Origin: Clostridiaceae bacterium
GTDB lineage: Bacteria; Bacillota; Clostridia; Saccharofermentanales; UBA5734
Assembly (NCBI GenBank): GCA_012729935.1
Contig: JAAYBY010000002.1
Coordinates: forward strand, 1 to 25,855
Length of the DNA stretch: 25,855 bases
Reading direction: 5' to 3'
The notes beneath the pieces are model-generated. The model ran no database searches and was not told where the DNA came from. It saw only the letters and a list, made by a program, of their open reading frames with translations. Shown one piece after another: positions 1-7,385 of this stretch (its first letter is position 1; every line of letters starts with the position of its first letter). Both the position numbers and the translations under genes were made by a program.

Positions 1-156
1 ATTGGCGGTACTCTGGCGATTCCAGCTTTTTTACTGACGCATGTCTATCTGAAACTGAAAGGGAACAGACAAAAAGGGAAGGGTGATTCACATCGTGTCA
101 TTCAGACAATTGACCCGGAAGGATCGGCAGATTCGTCTGCTGATACTGGCGATTAG
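1..156 (+). CDS. C-terminal fragment of a membrane protein, function unknown
   Basis: This frame is open from the first base of the window to a TAG at 154-156, giving 51 residues; the start lies outside the window. The visible part opens with a hydrophobic run (IGGTLAIPAFLLTHVYLKLK) that looks like the end of a transmembrane helix with a basic cytoplasmic flank, followed by a polar, acidic tail. The other two forward frames close within about 85 bases and look non-coding. Its end overlaps the next small gene by roughly 60 bases in another frame, which suggests translational coupling with the CXXC microprotein and polyferredoxin. In Clostridia such pairs often sit beside thiol-redox or cytochrome-biogenesis proteins, but too little is visible here to assign a family. 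Confidence 0.5.
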   Translation: MGGTLAIPAFLLTHVYLKLKGNRQKGKGDSHRVIQTIDPEGSADSSADTGD

Positions 157-253
157 CGTTGTGTGTTTAACTGCGGGCCTGCTCAGGCAGGAACCATTGC
201 GTGTTCTGCAGCGCGCCATTCAAATCTGTTTGGGGTGTATTGGCATTGGCTAG
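95..253 (+). CDS. CD1871A-type CXXC motif microprotein
   Basis: A small gene of about 52 residues: a short basic N-terminus, one hydrophobic helix (RLLILAISVVCLTAGLLRQE), then an amphipathic segment ending in ICLGCIGIG and a stop. The C-terminal CxxC followed by IGIG at the very end is the hallmark of the CD1871A family of clostridial single-pass microproteins, which commonly stand directly before a 4Fe-4S polyferredoxin, as here. GTG at 95 is preferred because AAGGG lies at 79-83; GTG at 83 and TTG at 110 are also in frame. The stop overlaps the TTG proposed for the next gene. The two cysteines could carry electrons or bind metal at the membrane; that role is inference, since no function is established as far as I know. 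Confidence 0.75.
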   Translation: MSFRQLTRKDRQIRLLILAISVVCLTAGLLRQEPLRVLQRAIQICLGCIGIG

Positions 254-1142
254 GCTTAATAGACATCAGAAAAAAAGATCCTGGGTGCAAGGACTGGCGT
301 TTCTGGCAGGTAATGCCAATTTATCCGGATTCATAACCGGTCACATTTATCAGGGACCGCTTAAGCACCTTTGTCTGCCGGGTTTAAACTGCTATTCATG
401 TCCCGGCGCGCTTGGAGCGTGTCCGATCGGATCCCTGCAGAATGGACTGGCAGATCCTTTCTGGCGCATTCCGCTTTACGTAATCGGATTTCTGATGCTG
501 CTCGGAGCACTGGCAGGCCGCTTCGTCTGTGGCTGGTTATGCCCTTTTGGCTGGTTTCAGGAATTACTGCATAAAATTCCAACACGCAAGATCCGTCCGG
601 AAAAAAAGCCGAAACTCAATCGGGTGATTTCCAGAGGCAACATCTTTTTTCTGATACTCTTTGTGATATTGATCCCGATCATTGTCCGACTGATTAACGG
701 TTATGGAATCACGGCCTTCTGTACGTATATTTGTCCTTCCGGAACATTGATGGCAGGCTGGCCGCTTATTCTCACCAATCGTGATCTTCGTGATCTCATC
801 GGATTGCTCTTTGGCTGGAAGACAGCTGTGCTTATTGCGGTACTGGTGCTTTCGATTTTGATCTACAGACCGTTTTGCCGCTACATCTGTCCGTTGGGTG
901 CGATCTACGGATTTTTTAATCGAGTCAGTTTATATCGGGTAACTGTTGACACAAATCGCTGTGTCGAATGTGGCCTCTGTACACGCCAGTGTAAAATGTC
1001 GGTCCCTGTTCCATACGACGGGAACACGCCGGCATGCATCAGATGCGGAGAATGTGAGGCAGTCTGTCCCCATGATGCGATAACATGTGGTTTTCCCAAA
1101 AGGGTCAGGGCAGCCACTGATTCAGAACCCAAAAGCAGCTGA
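246..1142 (+). CDS. NapH/MauN-type membrane 4Fe-4S polyferredoxin
   Basis: A 298-residue integral membrane iron-sulfur protein. Residues 43-59 hold a cysteine group (C43, C49, C52, C59) in the GLNCYSCPGALGACP stretch. Hydrophobic helices lie near 77-93, 134-152 and 193-207. CxxxCP pairs follow at C95/C99, C159/C163 and C211/C215, typical of the NapH/MauN fold. The C-terminus is a bacterial ferredoxin domain with two complete CxxCxxCxxxC sets (C239-C249 and C264-C274). The frame is open from GTG 201, but TTG 246 fits better: it follows the microprotein hallmark, has GGGGTG at 232-237, and gives the usual family N-terminus just before the VQGLA segment. It probably passes electrons at the membrane, perhaps to a quinol- or thiol-linked partner together with the upstream CXXC protein. 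The exact start is uncertain. Confidence 0.85.
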   Translation: MARLNRHQKKRSWVQGLAFLAGNANLSGFITGHIYQGPLKHLCLPGLNCYSCPGALGACPIGSLQNGLADPFWRIPLYVIGFLMLLGALAGRFVCGWLCPFGWFQELLHKIPTRKIRPEKKPKLNRVISRGNIFFLILFVILIPIIVRLINGYGITAFCTYICPSGTLMAGWPLILTNRDLRDLIGLLFGWKTAVLIAVLVLSILIYRPFCRYICPLGAIYGFFNRVSLYRVTVDTNRCVECGLCTRQCKMSVPVPYDGNTPACIRCGECEAVCPHDAITCGFPKRVRAATDSEPKSS

Positions 1143-1175
1143 AATCATAGCTGCAAATGAAGAAAGGCGTCTATC

Positions 1176-2255
1176 ATGAGTGTTGTTGAGAAACTTTTTG
1201 GCCAGACCAGAGACGGATTAGATGTATTTTCTTATTCGTTGTATCAAGCAGACGGATCTTTTTGTACGATTCTTTCGTACGGCTGTATTCTTCAGCGACT
1301 GCTGGTGCCGGATCGAACCGGCATGATGCAGGATGTCGTTATGGGTTATGATACGCTGGCTGAATATGAACAGCGTGACAATCCCTACCATGGTGCGCTC
1401 GTCGGACGCTTTGCCAACCGCATTGAAAACGCTTCTTTCGAGATTGACAACAAACGAATCCAGTTGTCTGCAAATAACGGCATCCATCACATTCACGGTG
1501 GTTTTAAAGGATTCAGTCGAATTGTCTGGCAAGCTGATGCGTTCGAGTCAGCAGAAGGCTCATCGGTTCGTTTTTATTACCTGAGTCCGGATGGGGAAGA
1601 GGGTTATCCGGGCAATCTTGATGTTCAGGCTACTTACACATGGACAGCAGATCATCGATTGATTCTGGCTTATGAGGCTGTTTCAGATCAGAAAACAGTC
1701 GTCAATCTGACGAATCACAGTTATTTCAATTTGAACGGTCAGGGGAGTGGTTCAATTTTCAATCACCTGATCAAGTTGGATGCTGACGGATATACACCAA
1801 TTGATGATCAGTGCATTCCGACCGGTTCGATCGTTTCTGTAGACGGGACAGCATTCGATTTTCGCGAATTCAAAAGAATAGGCGAAGCAATCGAAGCGAA
1901 AGATCCGATGATTGCCTCTGTCGGCGGATATGATCATAACTTTGTTGTCCGTGGACCGTCGAATGCGTTAAGGGCGTGCGCCTCTGTATTTGAACCCAAA
2001 AGCGGCCGCAGCATGCAGGTGATGACAACTAAACCAGGTGTTCAGTTTTATACGGCAAACTCATTTAAACCCTGCCGCGGGAAAGAGGGTGTTCAGTATG
2101 AACGCCAGAACGGGTTCTGCCTTGAAACACAACATTTTCCCAATTCACCGCGAATGGCACAATTCCCCAGTCCGTTTGTCGAGCCGGGAGAAACCTATCG
2201 ACACATCACTGTCTACAAGTTTGGAGTTGCTTCAGGGCCGGTAGCTGTCCTTTAA
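1176..2255 (+). CDS. galM: Aldose 1-epimerase (mutarotase)
   Basis: A 359-residue cytoplasmic galactose mutarotase that interconverts alpha and beta anomers of aldoses, feeding the Leloir pathway or general sugar use. Family landmarks are all visible: NGIHHIHGGFKGF (H107 region), NLTNHSYFNLNG with the catalytic acid H181, and CLETQHFPNSP with the catalytic base E317, in the expected order and close to the family's usual length of about 345. ATG 1176 has AGAAAGG at 1161-1167. No other galactose gene is beside it, so its sugar is not defined by context. Its last 24 bases overlap the 3-prime end of glnS on the other strand. No separate promoter is visible in the 33 bases after the polyferredoxin gene, so it may be co-transcribed with it. 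Confidence 0.93.
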   Translation: MSVVEKLFGQTRDGLDVFSYSLYQADGSFCTILSYGCILQRLLVPDRTGMMQDVVMGYDTLAEYEQRDNPYHGALVGRFANRIENASFEIDNKRIQLSANNGIHHIHGGFKGFSRIVWQADAFESAEGSSVRFYYLSPDGEEGYPGNLDVQATYTWTADHRLILAYEAVSDQKTVVNLTNHSYFNLNGQGSGSIFNHLIKLDADGYTPIDDQCIPTGSIVSVDGTAFDFREFKRIGEAIEAKDPMIASVGGYDHNFVVRGPSNALRACASVFEPKSGRSMQVMTTKPGVQFYTANSFKPCRGKEGVQYERQNGFCLETQHFPNSPRMAQFPSPFVEPGETYRHITVYKFGVASGPVAVL

Positions 2256-3932
2256 TGAAACCGAACGGTTGAAAACCAGGCGGTCTGGCCGGCTGTCCGG
2301 ATCAAGGCAGAAGTACCCCAGGCGCAGAAACTGGAAGGAAGTCTGGGTCTCTGTTGTTGCCAATGAGGACTCGACTTTGCAATCCTTTAATACGATCAAT
2401 GAGCCCGGATCAACCAGAGACATGAAGTCCTGATCAGATGCATCTGGATCCGCAACAGAGAACAGGTTGTCATAGAGACGAACTTCAGCTTCAACGGCTG
2501 TTTTTGCGTCGACCCAATGGATCGTTCCCTTGATCTTTCTGCCATCTGGCGTCTGACCCCCGCGTGTTGCCGGATCATACTCCGCATGGATTTCAAGCAG
2601 ATTCCCATCGCTGTCACAGCGGTATCCTGTGCAACGAATGACATAAGCCGCTTTCAAGCGAACTTCATTGCCGGGAAACAAACGGTGAAATTTCCGAGGC
2701 GGATCAATTCTGAAGTCGTCTTCATCAATCCAAAGTTCGCGGGAAAAAGTAATTTGACGTGTGCCGTCTTCCGGTCGATTGGGATTATTCTCGATTTCAA
2801 AGTATTCTGATTGATTTTCAGGATAATTATCAATGATCAGTTTGACCGGCTTGAGTACACCCATAACGCGTTCAGCGTTTTCATTCAGATCTTCGCGAAG
2901 ACAATGTTCAAGAAAGTTGTAATCAACCGTGCTATTGACTTTTGATACACCAATCCGGTTACAGAAAGACCGAATCGACCGAGGCGTATAACCACGCCTG
3001 CGCAGGCCCGATAAAGTCGGCATCCTTGGATCATCCCAGCCGTTGACAATACCACTTTCAACCAGTGCCCGCAGTTTTCGCTTGCTCAGAACGGTATGGT
3101 CAATATTCAATCTTGCGAATTCAATCTGTCGCGGACGTGAAGGTAATCCATCAAGATTATCGATGACCCAGTCATATAAAGGACGATGATCCTCGAATTC
3201 GAGTGAGCAAAGCGAATGGGTGATGCTCTCCAATGCATCTTCCAGCGGATGAGCATAATCGTACATGGGATAAATACACCAATCATTACCGGTCCGATGG
3301 TGATGGGCATGCACAATCCGATACAGAACAGGATCCCGCATGTTGAAGTTACCGGAAGTCAAATCGATTTTTGCCCGCAGCGTCATCGCTCCGTCAGGAA
3401 ATTCACCTTGCTTCATGCGCTCGAAAAGGCCGAGACTCTCTTCGGTCGGCCGGTCTCGCCAGGGACTTGGCGTTGCCGGCGTTGACAGGGTGCCTCTTGT
3501 CTTTCTGATTTCTTCAGGTTTGAGTTCGCAGACAAAAGCAAGGTTTTTGCGAATCAGCTGGCAAGCGAGCTCATACATCTGCGGAAAATATTCTGAGGCA
3601 TAATAAAAACGATCATCCCAGTCATAACCCAGCCAACGGATATCTTCCTGAATAGACGTGACATAAACGACATCTTCTTTACTGGGATTTGTGTCATCCA
3701 TACGAAGGTTACAGATGCCGTTGAATCGTTCTGCCATTCCGAAATCAATAACGATAGCCTTTGCATGCCCGATGTGCAGATAACCGTTTGGCTCAGGAGG
3801 AAAACGCGTATGTACCTGTTTACCTTCAAAACGCCCGCCGGGCTTGAGATCATTTATGATGATATCCTCAATGAAATGCGTCGAATCCGTTTCCGCTGTA
3901 TTGGCGGTATTATTGACTGAATCGCTGTTCAT
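2232..3932 (-). CDS. glnS: Glutaminyl-tRNA synthetase
   Basis: A 566-residue class I aminoacyl-tRNA synthetase that charges tRNA-Gln with glutamine. The N-terminal PPEPNGYLHIGHAKAI carries the HIGH signature (53-56), VLSKRKL at 281-287 is the KMSKS equivalent in the form typical of GlnRS, and the C-terminal half is the anticodon-binding beta-barrel region. The length is close to that of E. coli GlnRS (554). Translation is coupled to gltX: the ATG overlaps the gltX TGA (ATGA), with AGGAGG at 3940-3945 seven bases upstream. Many Gram-positive bacteria lack this enzyme and make Gln-tRNA by amidating Glu-tRNA, so its presence beside gltX suggests direct charging here. The end overlaps galM by 24 bases, and no terminator hairpin was seen there. 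Confidence 0.95.
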   Translation of the reverse strand: MNSDSVNNTANTAETDSTHFIEDIIINDLKPGGRFEGKQVHTRFPPEPNGYLHIGHAKAIVIDFGMAERFNGICNLRMDDTNPSKEDVVYVTSIQEDIRWLGYDWDDRFYYASEYFPQMYELACQLIRKNLAFVCELKPEEIRKTRGTLSTPATPSPWRDRPTEESLGLFERMKQGEFPDGAMTLRAKIDLTSGNFNMRDPVLYRIVHAHHHRTGNDWCIYPMYDYAHPLEDALESITHSLCSLEFEDHRPLYDWVIDNLDGLPSRPRQIEFARLNIDHTVLSKRKLRALVESGIVNGWDDPRMPTLSGLRRRGYTPRSIRSFCNRIGVSKVNSTVDYNFLEHCLREDLNENAERVMGVLKPVKLIIDNYPENQSEYFEIENNPNRPEDGTRQITFSRELWIDEDDFRIDPPRKFHRLFPGNEVRLKAAYVIRCTGYRCDSDGNLLEIHAEYDPATRGGQTPDGRKIKGTIHWVDAKTAVEAEVRLYDNLFSVADPDASDQDFMSLVDPGSLIVLKDCKVESSLATTETQTSFQFLRLGYFCLDPDSRPDRLVFNRSVSLKDSYRP

Positions 3933-5401
3933 GGCATGTCCTCCTCTGTCACATTCTGACTAAGGTGCTCGATGTCTTCCGAAAGCCGGGCCAGCACTTC
4001 CTGTTGGCCCAGCAGCAAAGCGATCTCAACCGCCCCGCCCGGCGTAACCGCTTGTCCCGAAAGAGATATACGAAGCGGCCACATGACCTGCCCTGTTTTC
4101 AGTGCGCGGTCTTCAGCAAAACGTGTCAGACAGTCATGTATGGATTCTCTTGTCCACTCTGTTAAACCAGATAAACGCTCCTTCAGTTCGGGCAGAATTT
4201 CTCCGGCAAGCATCCGGCTGGATTTTGCCTTTTTGTGGTCATAAAGTGATAAATCAGCAGATTGACGGTTCCTGAGAAAATGAATCATGTGAGGAATATC
4301 TGTGAGGCGAACGACGCGGGGCTGCAGTAGTTCAGCAAGCAGCGGTTTGAGCGGTGCCGCTCCGTCAAATACCTCGTCAAGAATCGGACTGATCAAAGCT
4401 AAAAACGATGTGGATTCCATTGAGCGCAGGTATGAAGCGTTGAACCAGTCGAGTTTGTCAAAATCAAAAATCGATGGTGATTTGCTGATGCGATCAATTG
4501 AAAAAAACTGACAGAGCTCATCCAGTGTGAAAAGTTCACGGTTTTCTTTCGGACACCAGCCAAGCAGCGCGATCGCGTTGACGATTGCCTCCGGTAAATA
4601 CCCCTCCTGGACAAGATCGGCAAAACTGGTTGATCCGTGCCTTTTTGAGAGCTTTTGACCATCCTTGCCAAGAATCAAAGGCAGATGGACATAAGTCGGG
4701 ACTTCCCAGCCAAAGGCTTCATACAGTAAATTGTATTTAGGTGTCGATGATAGGTATTCAGAACCTCTTACAACATGGGTTATGTTCATTAGATGGTCAT
4801 CGATGACATTTGCGTAATTGTAAGTCGGATAGCCATCTGATTTTATCAGGATCTGATCTTCCAGTTCACGATTGTCAACGGTTATCGATCCATAAACGGC
4901 ATCATCAAATGTTGTCGATCCGTCTATCGGCATTTTCTGTCGGATGACATAGGGCTTCTTTGAGTCAAGCAGGTTCTGAACCGTTTGCTGATCTAAATGG
5001 CGACAATGCCTGTCATAAGCGGTGAAGTGCTTGTTGGCATCTTCTTTCAAAGATTCCAGACGCTCACGTGTGCAAAAGCAGCGATAAGCCTGCCCGGATT
5101 CAAGTAGCTGATCCGCATACTGTCTGTAAAGAGGAAGTCGTTCGCTCTGAATATAGGGTCCGTATGGGCCGCCGATATCCGGTCCTTCGTCGTGTTTGAG
5201 ACCAACAGCCCGGAGTGTGTCATATATGATATCAATCGCGCTTTCAACCTGACGTTCCTGATCGGTATCTTCGATCCGAAGAACGAACGAACCGCCCAGC
5301 GAACGGGCAATAAGATACTCATAGAGCGCCGTCCTTAAGTTGCCGACATGCATTCTACCGGTCGGGCTTGGCGCGAATCGTGTGCGAACTACATCATGCA
5401 C
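3929..5401 (-). CDS. gltX: Glutamyl-tRNA synthetase
   Basis: A 490-residue class I synthetase that joins glutamate to tRNA-Glu. FAPSPTGRMHVGN (HIGH equivalent at 18-21) and KLSKRHG (KMSKS equivalent, from residue 250) are diagnostic of GluRS. Zinc-type ligands C108, C110, C133 and H135 match the C-x-C...C-x-H pattern of the E. coli enzyme. The frame extends upstream to 5503, but GTG 5401 is the likely start: AGGAGG lies at 5411-5416, nine bases away, the catalytic domain begins at once (MHDVVRTRF), and the longer frame would start upstream of the predicted promoter. It is the first gene of a two-gene operon with glnS, sharing an ATGA junction. Whether it also mischarges tRNA-Gln cannot be told by eye, but glnS makes that unnecessary. 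Confidence 0.95.
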   Translation of the reverse strand: MHDVVRTRFAPSPTGRMHVGNLRTALYEYLIARSLGGSFVLRIEDTDQERQVESAIDIIYDTLRAVGLKHDEGPDIGGPYGPYIQSERLPLYRQYADQLLESGQAYRCFCTRERLESLKEDANKHFTAYDRHCRHLDQQTVQNLLDSKKPYVIRQKMPIDGSTTFDDAVYGSITVDNRELEDQILIKSDGYPTYNYANVIDDHLMNITHVVRGSEYLSSTPKYNLLYEAFGWEVPTYVHLPLILGKDGQKLSKRHGSTSFADLVQEGYLPEAIVNAIALLGWCPKENRELFTLDELCQFFSIDRISKSPSIFDFDKLDWFNASYLRSMESTSFLALISPILDEVFDGAAPLKPLLAELLQPRVVRLTDIPHMIHFLRNRQSADLSLYDHKKAKSSRMLAGEILPELKERLSGLTEWTRESIHDCLTRFAEDRALKTGQVMWPLRISLSGQAVTPGGAVEIALLLGQQEVLARLSEDIEHLSQNVTEEDMP

Positions 5402-5438
5402 GTTCTGAAATCCTCCTGAAATCAAATTCGGGTCGTCA

Positions 5439-5468
5439 TTGATTATCCCCATAATTGCAACATATGAT
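5439..5468 (+). promoter_or_regulatory. Predicted sigma-A promoter of the DUF5685 operon
   Basis: Plus strand: -35 TTGATT (5439-5444), an 18-base spacer, -10 TATGAT (5463-5468). A start near 5475 gives a leader of about 58 bases before GTG 5533. The -10 box overlaps that of the divergent gltX promoter almost completely, so the two may compete for polymerase. Confidence 0.42.
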
Positions 5469-5493
5469 ACCATAGAGTGAGTAAGAATGACAG
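5464..5493 (-). promoter_or_regulatory. Predicted sigma-A promoter of gltX-glnS (extended -10)
   Basis: Read on the minus strand: -35 CTGTCA (5488-5493), an 18-base spacer, then -10 TATCAT (5464-5469) preceded by TGG, giving an extended -10. A start near 5457 would leave a leader of about 55 bases before GTG 5401. No T-box structure is visible in so short a leader. Confidence 0.45.
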
Positions 5494-5532
5494 AACCTGG
5501 CACATGAATGTGTCAGGGAAAGGTTGATAATT

Positions 5533-6378
5533 GTGTTTGGATATATCCGTCCTTTTAAGCCGGATCTTCTGATCAGAGAATATACGCGCTATCGTTCGGC
5601 ATATTGTGGAATTTGTATGCAGATTGCTCATGATTACGGACAGCTGCCACGTGTTGCTGTCAGTTATGACATGACATTTCTGGCACTTCTGCTGATGTCA
5701 TTGAAAGATGAATCGTCTGATGTCATTCAATCCGGATGCATTCTAAATCCATTCAAGAAAAAGTTGATCATCAGCGATGACCCTGTCATGGAACTGTGTG
5801 CGGCAATCAGCATCGTGTTCGCATGGCACAAGGCAGATGATCAGGCTCATGATGAGCACCCGGCTGCTGGTACGGCTGTACGCGTCATTTTTCAGCGTGC
5901 ATTCAGTCGAGCAGTCAGAAAAGTACCGGAACTTGCACAGACAATCAGAGAGCAGCTGCAAGCACTGCGAGAACTGGAGAAAGGGCCGCCTGATCTGATC
6001 GCTGTGGAGATGTTTGGTCAACTGCTTGAATCTGTTTTTCGTCAGTCAGCCCGGATAACATTAGGAGCTGGTCCGGTTGCGGAGGCAGTTTCATTGATCG
6101 GCCGGGATATGGGCCGGTGGATCATGCTGATAGATGCAATTGACGACTTGACTGACGACTGCAATAATAACAACTGGAATCCGTTAAGCGATTGCACCCG
6201 CGAGGAAGCGATAAAAAAAGCAGAGGATCGTTTGTCAGCGCTGGAGGCGTCGATGGATCGGACGGCAGCTGTTCTCCCATATGTCCGTGACGGTGGTTTG
6301 ATGGCCAATATTTTCACGGCAGGATTACCTGATGTCCGGCAACGAATTATGAACAACTTGCCTTTACTCCGATTTTAA
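5533..6378 (+). CDS. DUF5685-type protein
   Basis: A 281-residue protein I recognise as the uncharacterised clostridial DUF5685 family by its start (MFGYIRPFKPDL), the tyrosine-rich YRSAYCGICMQ with a CxxC pair (C25, C28), SYDMTFLALLL, and a third cysteine in GCILNPFKKK (C69). Near the C-terminus lies an acidic motif at 201-209 (DAIDDLTDD) followed by NNNNWNPL. The protein is soluble and appears largely helical. The acidic motif recalls metal-binding aspartates of helical isoprenoid synthases, but this is only a resemblance. GTG 5533 is chosen over TTG 5524 because it gives the family N-terminus and has AGGGAAAGG at 5515-5523. It heads a three-gene run with a Cys-tailed J-domain protein and a membrane protein, which hints at a common task. 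Confidence 0.78.
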   Translation: MFGYIRPFKPDLLIREYTRYRSAYCGICMQIAHDYGQLPRVAVSYDMTFLALLLMSLKDESSDVIQSGCILNPFKKKLIISDDPVMELCAAISIVFAWHKADDQAHDEHPAAGTAVRVIFQRAFSRAVRKVPELAQTIREQLQALRELEKGPPDLIAVEMFGQLLESVFRQSARITLGAGPVAEAVSLIGRDMGRWIMLIDAIDDLTDDCNNNNWNPLSDCTREEAIKKAEDRLSALEASMDRTAAVLPYVRDGGLMANIFTAGLPDVRQRIMNNLPLLRF

Positions 6379-6437
6379 ATAGGTCAACGTCTGAAGATGA
6401 CAGTTGCCATTAAGCAGAGAAGAAAGGAATATCCATT

Positions 6438-6851
6438 ATGGCAAAACCGCCACATGAAGTATTAGGTGTCAGACCCGGTGCTCCGCCGGACGAAATAAAG
6501 CGTGCTTATCGAAAACTGGTCAAGCAGTACCATCCGGACCACTACAAGGATCATCCACTGGAAGATCTGGCAAAAACAAAGATGCAGGAAATCAATGAAG
6601 CTTATGATCAGTTAACCAATCCGAATCGACAGCAGCCCGGCTGGGACAGACCCTCTTCAAACGGACAGACCAGTCAAAACGATCGAGGCAATTATCAGCA
6701 GCCCTATCAGCAGTGGCAGCAGCCGAGGCAGGGACCGTATTATAACCAGGGCGGTCTTTGCGGAACTGATGTGTGCAACTCGCTTGGATGTCTTTGTTGT
6801 GCGGATTCCTGCTGTGAATGTATGGGCGGGGACCTGTGTGGCTGCTGTTAA
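6438..6851 (+). CDS. J-domain protein with cysteine-rich C-terminal tail
   Basis: A 137-residue protein. Residues 4-64 form a J domain with the HPD tripeptide (KQYHPDHYKD) needed to stimulate Hsp70 ATPase. A low-complexity linker rich in Gln, Pro, Tyr and Asn follows (about 65-104). The last 32 residues hold 11 cysteines, ending in CECMGGDLCGCC. It has no DnaJ zinc-finger or substrate-binding domain, so it is not a second DnaJ but a specialised co-chaperone. The tail could bind zinc, iron or an iron-sulfur cluster, or be acylated at a membrane; none of this is shown. AAAGGA at 6423-6428 sets the ATG. It lies 59 bases after the DUF5685 gene and 9 before the membrane protein gene. The likely Hsp70 partner is the DnaK encoded at 15627-17459. 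Confidence 0.85.
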   Translation: MAKPPHEVLGVRPGAPPDEIKRAYRKLVKQYHPDHYKDHPLEDLAKTKMQEINEAYDQLTNPNRQQPGWDRPSSNGQTSQNDRGNYQQPYQQWQQPRQGPYYNQGGLCGTDVCNSLGCLCCADSCCECMGGDLCGCC

Positions 6852-6860
6852 TAAATAACT

Positions 6861-7370
6861 ATGAATAAGAAGGTTAAGTCAATTGCATATGGCGGCGTGC
6901 TCGGTGCACTCATCGTTCTGTTTCTGTTTTTTTCGATGTGGTTGCCGACTGCTGATTTTGCCTTGTTTTCACTGACATCATTGACTCTGGCAGTCGCTGT
7001 CATCGAGCTTGGGTCCCGGACCGGCTGGATTCTGTATGTGACTGCAGGGCTTCTTGGTATTGCCTGGCCCGGCCTGGCATTTGTCTGGCCCTATCTGCTA
7101 TTTTTTGGACCCTATCCACTCTTGCGGGCGATTATAGATCGCCGCTGTCGGCCTGTAGCAGCGAGAATCATTCGAATCAGCATAGGCGTGCTGCTGGCTT
7201 CCCTGTCTGTGATTTTATTCAGGATTAAAGCCGTCCTGACCTTGTTCGATCAATTTGCTGTTTGGTCATGGATGATGATACCAGTCGGAACGGTTGTCGT
7301 TATTACGATTTATGATCTGGCGCTGGGAATGTTAATCAATCTCTATATGAATCGAATTAAAATAAATTGA
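6861..7370 (+). CDS. Small integral membrane protein, S-component-like
   Basis: A 169-residue, very hydrophobic protein with about five predicted helices: near residues 10-28, 33-48, 55-85 (perhaps two short ones, with the Pro/Gly/Trp-rich GIAWPGLAFVWPYLLFFGPYP), 103-120 and 135-160. Charged loops are short, with RAIIDRRCRP the main basic one. The pattern resembles ECF-transporter S components and other small clostridial membrane proteins found next to DUF5685, but no substrate motif is recognised and no ECF ATPase or T component is nearby. The gene starts 9 bases after the J-domain stop with no clear Shine-Dalgarno sequence, so its translation is probably coupled to the gene before it. It ends 15 bases from the convergent DacA-like gene. 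Confidence 0.7.
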   Translation: MNKKVKSIAYGGVLGALIVLFLFFSMWLPTADFALFSLTSLTLAVAVIELGSRTGWILYVTAGLLGIAWPGLAFVWPYLLFFGPYPLLRAIIDRRCRPVAARIIRISIGVLLASLSVILFRIKAVLTLFDQFAVWSWMMIPVGTVVVITIYDLALGMLINLYMNRIKIN

Positions 7371-7385
7371 AACAGAGAAGAGCCC

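Noticed and set aside
1..253. Possible frameshift joining the left-edge fragment and the CXXC microprotein into one gene
   Set aside because: The microprotein has its own plausible start and the complete family C-terminus, and the upstream frame has its own stop; overlapping genes explain it better.
5402..5457. T-box riboswitch before gltX-glnS
   Set aside because: The leader is only about 55 bases and has no T-box sequence or terminator hairpin.
5402..5503. 34-residue extension of gltX
   Set aside because: AGGAGG at 5411-5416 points to GTG 5401, and the extension runs through the predicted promoter.
6438..6851. Second copy of dnaJ
   Set aside because: Only the J domain is shared; the Gly/Phe region, the four CxxCxGxG repeats and the C-terminal domains are absent.
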